From positions 1-6,587 of the forward strand of contig DSAR01000237.1 of NCBI GenBank assembly GCA_011046405.1: 6,587 nucleotides of DNA, in the 5' to 3' direction. Positions 1-4,398 of this stretch are shown here, one piece after another. Both the position numbers and the translations under genes were made by a program. The first letter of the stretch is position 1. Every line of letters starts with the position of its first letter. The stretch comes from Chloroflexota bacterium (lineage in GTDB: Bacteria > Chloroflexota > Anaerolineae > B4-G1). The notes under the pieces were generated by a model. The model did not search any database and had not been told where the DNA came from. It was given only the letters and a program-made list of their open reading frames with translations.

Positions 1-2
1 CC

Positions 3-374
3 CCAGATCCGACCGACACACCGGTCCCCAGCGAATCCACCGACTACCGGGGGATCGTGCCGGAGAATTTCGAGGTAGAGGGCGCGCCCGGCCCCTATGG
101 TCAGGACGCGGACATCTGGTTCCACATGTGGATTCACAACTCCACCAATCAGACCGTGGAGTACGAGTCGCTGGGCGTGCTGGTGGAGGAGACCGGTCAA
201 TTCCAGAAGAGCTATACCTACTCGAGCTTTAGCCCGGGGCAGAAATTTCACCACCGCGATCGCATCAACCAATTCGATCTGGGGCCGGGCACCTATCACC
301 TGTGGATGACGATCTGCTTCAGGGATGGGCAGTGTTTCAGGATGATGGGGCCGATCCAGGTGATCGTCCAGTAG
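3..374 (+). CDS. C-terminal end of a probable secreted protein with an Ig-like beta-sandwich (5'-truncated)
   Basis: The frame is already open at base 3 and ends in TAG at 372-374, so the gene starts upstream of the window. The visible part begins with a Pro/Thr/Ser-rich stretch (PDPTDTPVPSESTD), a typical extracellular linker, followed by about 100 residues of alternating hydrophobic and polar residues with aromatic strands (WFHMWIHN, YHLWMTICF) and a terminal strand IQVIVQ. This pattern suggests an Ig-like or similar beta-sandwich. Two cysteines close to each other (in TICF and GQCF) could form a disulfide in an exported protein. A GTG at 57 could in principle start a 105-residue protein, but that product would lack a signal peptide and the linker upstream reads as protein, so I treat it as internal. 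I do not recognise the family. The gene converges with the minus-strand gene ending at 385, and no hairpin terminator is visible in the 10-base gap. Confidence 0.7.
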   Translation, partial: PDPTDTPVPSESTDYRGIVPENFEVEGAPGPYGQDADIWFHMWIHNSTNQTVEYESLGVLVEETGQFQKSYTYSSFSPGQKFHHRDRINQFDLGPGTYHLWMTICFRDGQCFRMMGPIQVIVQ

Positions 375-384
375 CGGAGCGATA

Positions 385-2706
385 TTAAGACGCTTGCGTG
401 CGTAAGACGAGCGGCAGCCAAAGTGGATACGCCCGCACGACGAGCGCCCGGCGGGTGAGGGGGCCTGACACACTCCCAACGACCTCGACGGCGTTGGTCA
501 GCGGCACACCGAGAGGCGCCGTCGCCGTCGGAGAAAGCACGTAGGTCAACACAAGCATATCCGCCGATGAGACTACCCCAGCCCAGTGAATGGTCCGGCT
601 GGGGTAGTTTAGCGTCAGGCCGTTGCTGATCGTCGGCGTCAACGGTTCCAAGTCCGGCGGAAATGTGTCGGTCAGGATCACGGTTGCCGAGAGTGAACCG
701 GTGTTGCTGAGAAAGATGGTGTACGTGATGGTCTGGCCGAGGTGGAAGAGATAAGGTTCGGCCCGCTTGTAGGACGTAACCAGTACCGGCGCCGCCTCCG
801 TCAGCACTGTCGTGAAGGCTGGTCGGCCCCGATTGTCGGTAGAGACGTAAGATGATTGGCGAGCATACACGTCGCGGGCGCGGGCGCGGAAGAAGTAGGT
901 GCGCCCGTGCACGCCCTCAAAGGTCGCCGAGATCGCGGTTGTGTCTGTCAACCAATCGTCCCAGCCGCCATCGCATGGGTAGGCATGCACCACACCGTCG
1001 CATACCTGCACGTCGTAAGTCGCCAGGCCCCGCCACGGAACGCCCTCGCCCCACGTCACGTCGAACGACGTCGTCGGCGTCCACGTTGGCAACGGCTGAA
1101 AGGCCGGTGCCGGTGCCGGGCAGTCCTGGCGATGGAGAGAGACCAGAACCTCACCCTCCGCATCCACGTAGACGAAGGCGGTCTCCGTCAAGCTGTGGCC
1201 CGCCGCTGCCACCGAGGCGGTGAAAGGCTCGCTGGGGACCAGGCCGGGCGTCGGCCGCCGGGCCAGCCCCGTGCACGTCTCGTGATCCCAGACGTAGAAC
1301 GTGCCCGCATCCTGCGCCTCGGTCGCGTGTAGACCGGCGACGAATGCGCCGTCTACCTCACGCACGCCCAGCGCGGCCTCGGCCGTCGCCACGCGCAAGC
1401 GACCAACGCCACCCACCGGATACCATATCTCGGTCCAGGATAGCGACGCACCGGCCTCCAGGTTGGCCCAATCCCAGAAGGTCGGCGCCACGCCGCCGTG
1501 CAACTCGAAATAGGCGGAACCATCGTCGGTCCACAGGTTGGGATCGATGATCTCAGCCCATCCGAAACCAAAGCCCTTGCTCCCCCGGGCGACGTCCGGC
1601 GGGAAAACGCGCACGAGCCCCTCGTCCGCCTCGACGTCGTAGACACCGGCGAAATCGCCCGCCGCCCGGGGATACTCGAAAAAGCCCACCCACTTGCGCC
1701 ACTCGCCCAGGCGAGAGAAATCGACGCCCTGGTAGACCGGCCAACTGAAACGATAATCCGGCCCCTCCGGCACCGTGTGGTGTCCCGGCAAACGTTCGTC
1801 GCCGGTGGAGTGGACCGACATCTCGCCGGCGTTGAACACGAGCCGCAGTTCTGCGCCCACCGTGTTGGAGGGGCCGGGCGCGAGCATGGCGTTGGTCCAG
1901 TACTTATAGTCGACGGCGGAAGAGGTCGGGTTTTCGATCCGGGGCGTGATGGCGAGATATGCCCCACCCGCCGGCAGGTGGACGGAGACGGCCGCCCGGA
2001 TGTGATCGGTGGCCAACGTATCGCGCAGGGTCACCGTGACGCCACTCGTCGTCGTGACGACGTCGTAATCCCACGCTTCGCCCCACGCATAACCGTGCTC
2101 GTCCACCGGCAGGCACCACTCGATGCCGCCCACCGCCAGCCACCAGCCCTGCTCCGGCGGCCCCCAGGGAGAGGGCTTGATGACCGGGTTCTGGTACAAC
2201 ACGTTGTGACCAGTAGGTTTGTAGATCATCTGGTAGATGCGGCCGCCCAACGACGGCAACAACGTCACCTGCAGATAATCGTTTTCCAAAACCAGCAGTT
2301 CGTAATCCTGCGGGGTGGGCAGGGGATGAGAACCCTCGTAGCGCGCCCAATCGAGCCTCCTGTAGGTTATATTGAACGTCGGGTCGTAATGGGACGAAAG
2401 AAAATCGGCGTAAGGGTACGTGGGGATCGATAGGGTGGTGGTGTAGAAGAAGACGCCGCCGTTCGTCCCTTCCCCCAGGCCGATTTCGACGGGTTGAATC
2501 TGGGAGTGCACCTCGCCCACGTCAGTCCTGGCCGCCTCAAGCCTGGACATCTCCCACCCCCATCCCCATCCGCCCAGCGCCGCCACCAGCGCCGCCACCA
2601 CGATCAGAAAAATTCCCCTCCCTCTTACCTTCGTCGTAGATTTGCCGAGAGCTCCCCCCCTGCTCCCTACGCCATATTCCATACTCCCTACTCCACGCTC
2701 ACTCAT
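385..2706 (-). CDS. Membrane-anchored or secreted DUF5107-domain protein with FN3-like and DUF11-like C-terminal modules
   Basis: This 773-residue protein has a basic N-terminus and one hydrophobic segment (about residues 31-47), so it is exported or anchored with most of the chain outside. Residues about 90-450 match what I know of DUF5107. The landmarks are LENDYLQVTLLPSLGGRIY (140-158), the NPVIKP block (173-178) and GGIEW (193-197). That family has a galactose-mutarotase-like beta-sandwich fold and is thought to act on carbohydrates, but its reaction is not established. Residues about 536-638 resemble a fibronectin-III module (YDVQVCDG, TYFFRARARD). Residues about 639-758 resemble DUF11, with a strand pattern ITYTIFLSNTGS. 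The tail AYPLWLPLVLR ends the chain, as in many exported Chloroflexota proteins I recall. The gene overlaps the upstream AIR-synthase-like gene by ATGA, suggesting translational coupling. An alternative start, ATG at 2682 (residue 9), has GGAG eight bases upstream, whereas the ATG at 2706 has no clear ribosome binding site. Domain calls are by eye. Confidence 0.85.
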   Translation of the reverse strand: MSERGVGSMEYGVGSRGGALGKSTTKVRGRGIFLIVVAALVAALGGWGWGWEMSRLEAARTDVGEVHSQIQPVEIGLGEGTNGGVFFYTTTLSIPTYPYADFLSSHYDPTFNITYRRLDWARYEGSHPLPTPQDYELLVLENDYLQVTLLPSLGGRIYQMIYKPTGHNVLYQNPVIKPSPWGPPEQGWWLAVGGIEWCLPVDEHGYAWGEAWDYDVVTTTSGVTVTLRDTLATDHIRAAVSVHLPAGGAYLAITPRIENPTSSAVDYKYWTNAMLAPGPSNTVGAELRLVFNAGEMSVHSTGDERLPGHHTVPEGPDYRFSWPVYQGVDFSRLGEWRKWVGFFEYPRAAGDFAGVYDVEADEGLVRVFPPDVARGSKGFGFGWAEIIDPNLWTDDGSAYFELHGGVAPTFWDWANLEAGASLSWTEIWYPVGGVGRLRVATAEAALGVREVDGAFVAGLHATEAQDAGTFYVWDHETCTGLARRPTPGLVPSEPFTASVAAAGHSLTETAFVYVDAEGEVLVSLHRQDCPAPAPAFQPLPTWTPTTSFDVTWGEGVPWRGLATYDVQVCDGVVHAYPCDGGWDDWLTDTTAISATFEGVHGRTYFFRARARDVYARQSSYVSTDNRGRPAFTTVLTEAAPVLVTSYKRAEPYLFHLGQTITYTIFLSNTGSLSATVILTDTFPPDLEPLTPTISNGLTLNYPSRTIHWAGVVSSADMLVLTYVLSPTATAPLGVPLTNAVEVVGSVSGPLTRRALVVRAYPLWLPLVLRTQAS
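2657..2691 (-). repeat. Degenerate heptanucleotide tandem repeat (GTAKGGA-like) at the start of the DUF5107 gene
   Basis: Read on the minus strand, the sequence from 2691 down to 2657 breaks into five 7-base units: GTAGGGA, GTATGGA, ATATGGC, GTAGGGA and GCAGGGG. The period of seven is not a multiple of three, so the repeat shifts codon phase unit by unit and encodes a low-complexity N-terminus (GVGSMEYGVGSR). It resembles the short tandemly repeated heptanucleotides described in cyanobacteria and common between genes in filamentous phyla. It lies exactly over the junction of two overlapping genes and supplies the GGAG-like motif that may serve the ATG at 2682. Confidence 0.6.
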
Positions 2707-3794
2707 TCAGCAAACAAGCGCGTGATCTCATCCTGGTCAAAACGCGGCATTGGACGTTCTCCTGCCGTGCCCTGCAGCGTCACCCCTGTCTCTCGCTCGA
2801 CTACCCGTCCGATGCAGGCCGCCTCAATCCCCACCTCTTCCAGCGCGCTCACAATCGTCTCGACGTCGCCCGGCGCCACCGCCAACAACAGCGCCCCGGA
2901 GGCGATCAGTCCCAGGGGGTTCAGACCCAGTCGCTCGCAAAAAGCCCGCGTGTCCGGCAGGATCGGAATCGCGTTCTCGTCCACGACCAACCCCACGCCC
3001 GCCGCCTCGGCCAGTTCCCACAACCCGGTGGCGAGGCCGCCCTCGGTGGGATCGTGCATGGCATGCACCTCGCCCGCCGCCGTCGCCACTGCCGCGTCTC
3101 GGACGACGCTGATGCCCGGGTCGTATAGCAAATCGCGGCACCGCTCGATGGTGCCGGCGTCGAAGCCAGTCAGCGCATCACCCCTTTCGTGCGCGAGGGC
3201 CTCGCGTGCGAGAGCCTCGCGTGCGAGGGCCTCGCGTGCGAGAGCCTCGCGTGCGAGGATGGCGGTCCCCTCGACAGCGACGCCCTTGGTCACCATCACC
3301 ACGTCGCCCGGTCGAGCGCCATCGGGACGCACCAATCGCTCTGGGGCGACCTCGCCCAACATAAAGCCGACGACGATGGGGCGGTCGATGCCATACGTCA
3401 CCTCGGTGTGCCCGCCCACCAACGCCACGTCTAGCCCCTCACACGCCCCGGCGATCTGATCAAAGATTCCATCGACCAACGCCCGGTCGGTCTGCCCCTC
3501 CGGCAGTAACAAGGTCGCCAGGAACCAGCGCGCCGTCGCGCCGGTGCAGGCGACGTCATTGGCATTGACGTGCACGGCATACCAGCCGATCTCGTCGCTG
3601 GCGAAGGTGATGGGATCGCTCTTGGCGACCAGGTAACGCTCGCCAAAGGAGATGACGGCAGCGTCGCGCCCGATCCCCGGCCCCAGGATGACGCGCTCGT
3701 CGTCGGGCGCGTGTCGAGAAAGCAAATGGGCCAGGTAGTCGGCGGGAAGTTTGCCCAGAGCGAACGCGGGCGAGGACGGATGTGGGGAACGCAA
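2703..3794 (-). CDS. AIR synthase family protein (HypE/ThiL/PurM-like ATP-binding enzyme)
   Basis: This 363-residue cytoplasmic protein carries the landmarks of the PurM/ThiL/HypE/SelD superfamily: an N-terminal GxGRDAAVI motif (40-48), KSDPITFAS (58-66), the helix NANDVACTGA (77-86), the glycine turn VGGHTEVT (126-133) and the C-terminal-domain signature HDPTEGGLATGLWE starting at 247. These residues bind Mg-ATP at the dimer interface in known members. It lacks the C-terminal cysteine tail by which HypE makes thiocyanate for hydrogenase maturation, and no hydrogenase genes are adjacent, so the substrate is unknown and hypE would be a misleading name. The start is TTG at 3794, supported by GGAGG six bases upstream and a TGA in frame at 3824-3822. 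No ATG lies before the conserved GKLP segment. Residues 180-199 are four tandem LAREA pentapeptides, an expansion of the family's ILARE motif. It is first in a two-gene unit with the DUF5107 gene. Confidence 0.88.
   Translation of the reverse strand: MRSPHPSSPAFALGKLPADYLAHLLSRHAPDDERVILGPGIGRDAAVISFGERYLVAKSDPITFASDEIGWYAVHVNANDVACTGATARWFLATLLLPEGQTDRALVDGIFDQIAGACEGLDVALVGGHTEVTYGIDRPIVVGFMLGEVAPERLVRPDGARPGDVVMVTKGVAVEGTAILAREALAREALAREALAREALAHERGDALTGFDAGTIERCRDLLYDPGISVVRDAAVATAAGEVHAMHDPTEGGLATGLWELAEAAGVGLVVDENAIPILPDTRAFCERLGLNPLGLIASGALLLAVAPGDVETIVSALEEVGIEAACIGRVVERETGVTLQGTAGERPMPRFDQDEITRLFAE
3189..3258. repeat. In-frame 15-bp tandem repeat (four full units plus a partial fifth) inside the AIR-synthase-like gene
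   Basis: On the plus strand the unit is GCGTGCGAGRGCCTC, at 3189-3203 (two substitutions), 3204-3218, 3219-3233, 3234-3248 and a partial copy 3249-3258. The variable base alternates G, A, G, A, so a 30-bp block (3189-3218 and 3219-3248) seems to have been duplicated after a first 15-bp duplication. The repeat encodes LAREA pentapeptides at residues 180-199, followed by a diverged LAHERG. The length is a multiple of three, so the frame is kept. It lies on the helix following EGTAILARE, a conserved motif from which the unit probably arose. Confidence 0.92.
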
Positions 3795-3800
3795 TACAAG

Positions 3801-3805
3801 CCTCC
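3801..3805 (-). promoter_or_regulatory. Ribosome binding site deciding the TTG start of the AIR-synthase-like gene
   Basis: On the minus strand a perfect GGAGG precedes the TTG at 3794 with a six-base spacer (CTTGTA). No ATG or GTG lies between it and the conserved part of the protein, so the site supports the rare TTG start. Confidence 0.75.
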
Positions 3806-3847
3806 AGTCTAAGGTATCATCTCAATAAACCGGGGCAAACTCGCTCG

Positions 3848-3900
3848 GGCCGGTCTCCTGACCGTGCCCGCTGTGGCTCGGTCGGGAGACCGGCCACAGC
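3848..3900. repeat. Strong inverted repeat with two mutually exclusive hairpins
   Basis: Arms 3848-3864 (GGCCGGTCTCCTGACCG) and 3879-3895 pair over 17 positions with a single C-to-T mismatch around a 14-base loop. A competing nested hairpin uses GCTGTGGC (3870-3877) with GCCACAGC (3893-3900), plus CGGTC (3879-3883) with GACCG (3888-3892) around a GGGA loop. The right arm of the first structure is shared, so only one can form at a time. No T-run follows on either strand, which argues against an intrinsic terminator. It sits at the upstream end of the AIR-synthase-like gene, where it could be a dispersed REP-like element or a leader structure. Which of these it is cannot be told from one copy. 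Confidence 0.7.
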
Positions 3901-4014
3901 TCCCCAACTTATTGAGAAGATACAGTCTAAGCATACTTGTCTACTTGCTACCTGCACACCATTTCATTCTACTCCATTTCCGACCAGTTGCAAACAACCT
4001 GGGAGCGCCGACGC

Positions 4015-4042
4015 TTGTGTATCTCGCCCTAGCGACTATAAT
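4015..4042 (+). promoter_or_regulatory. Possible sigma-70-type promoter
   Basis: A perfect TATAAT at 4037-4042 follows TTGTGT (4015-4020) with a 16-base spacer. The -35 matches the consensus only in its TTG half. It points towards the protease gene and would leave a leader of about 350 bases before the ATG at 4399. The same bases are the 3' end of a possible minus-strand coding remnant, so the match may be accidental. Confidence 0.3.
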
Positions 4043-4160
4043 GGTAGAAGTTGCGTAACTGCTCACCTTGTGCCCACCGGATCACAATCACAATCCGACC
4101 GTGTACGGGCGACGTATTGGCTTCCGTCACCACCACCCAGCCAATGACCTTCTGCACCAT
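4029..4160 (-). CDS. Possible short coding remnant, unrecognised (low confidence)
   Basis: On the minus strand a frame opens at 4223 and closes with TAG at 4031-4029; from the ATG at 4160 it would encode 43 residues. The composition is protein-like, with a hydrophobic beta-like run (VIGWVVVTEAN, GRIVIVIRW) and a G/C-leaning third codon position, unlike random AT-rich spacer. There is no ribosome binding site before the ATG, and the bases upstream encode a plausible continuation (ADPNPPP), so it may be the 3' fragment of a decayed gene rather than a working small gene. I recognise no family. It could also be chance. Confidence 0.22.
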   Translation of the reverse strand: MVQKVIGWVVVTEANTSPVHGRIVIVIRWAQGEQLRNFYHYSR

Positions 4161-4284
4161 CGGCGGCGGATTGGGATCCGCACTGCACACGTATGCTGAG
4201 TAATAGTTACAAAGTCGCGTTATTCACCCTTCATCCCGTCGGGTAGTCCCTCGCTAGCGTGTTGCTGAACGAAGCGAATCAAAA

Positions 4285-4348
4285 TTTGCCACAGATTTTC
4301 CCGGATTGTCGCTCAAAATCAGTGTCAATGTGTGCAATTCGTGGCAAA
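4285..4348. repeat. Short imperfect inverted repeat upstream of the protease gene
   Basis: TTTGCCAC (4285-4292) pairs with GTGGCAAA (4341-4348). The bases between (CAGATTTTCCCGGATT and AATCAGTGTCAATGTG) resemble the degenerate 'AATCCGTGTCAATCTGTGG' sequence often scattered between genes of environmental bacteria, here in two opposed copies. It ends about 50 bases before the start codon. A function as an operator is possible but not supported by anything else. Confidence 0.35.
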
Positions 4349-4385
4349 AAACACACAACAACATTTAGGGGGGCCACATCTCATC

Positions 4386-4390
4386 GGAGG
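4386..4390 (+). promoter_or_regulatory. Ribosome binding site of the membrane-protease fusion gene
   Basis: A perfect GGAGG lies eight bases before the ATG at 4399. It fixes the start of the gene upstream of the membrane segments and shows that they belong to the protease frame rather than to a separate gene. Confidence 0.8.
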
Positions 4391-4398
4391 TTCAATAC

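Larger units (their letters stand above)
3795..4398. other. Divergent intergenic region, about 600 bases
   Basis: This stretch separates the minus-strand operon (start 3794) from the plus-strand protease gene (start 4399) and must contain the promoters of both. It is visibly more AT-rich than its flanks, especially beyond 3900. I see a strong hairpin with alternative foldings (3848-3900), a small heptad-like repeat ATACTTG/CTACTTG/CTACCTG at 3933-3954, a TATAAT box (4037-4042), a short minus-strand frame with coding-like composition (4029-4223) and an 8-bp inverted repeat (4285-4292 and 4341-4348). No tRNA or known riboswitch is recognisable. Plus-strand frames here lack ribosome binding sites and look random. 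Confidence 0.7.

Noticed and set aside
375..384. Terminator between the convergent genes
   Set aside because: Only 10 bases separate the stop codons, and I find no stable stem followed by a T-run on either strand; the weak CTTGCG/CGTAAG pairing inside the minus-strand gene is too short.
1498..2433. Long open frame on the plus strand (311 codons) opposite the DUF5107 gene
   Set aside because: It lies wholly antisense to a gene with recognisable domains, its product is rich in Arg, Gln and His without motifs, and GC-rich codons on the minus strand explain the lack of stops.
3189..3258. 15-bp repeats considered as a CRISPR array or direct-repeat binding sites
   Set aside because: The units are contiguous without spacers, too short for CRISPR repeats, and keep the reading frame of a conserved enzyme, so they are a coding expansion.
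2494..3459. Long open frame on the plus strand (321 codons) across the operon junction
   Set aside because: It is antisense to two supported genes, has Ser/Pro/Arg-rich composition and contains the mirror image of the 15-bp repeat; no ribosome binding site or family motif is visible.
3782..4147. Plus-strand open frame (121 codons) in the divergent spacer
   Set aside because: It starts inside the AIR-synthase-like gene, reads through the hairpin and AT-rich spacer, and shows no coding bias or ribosome binding site.
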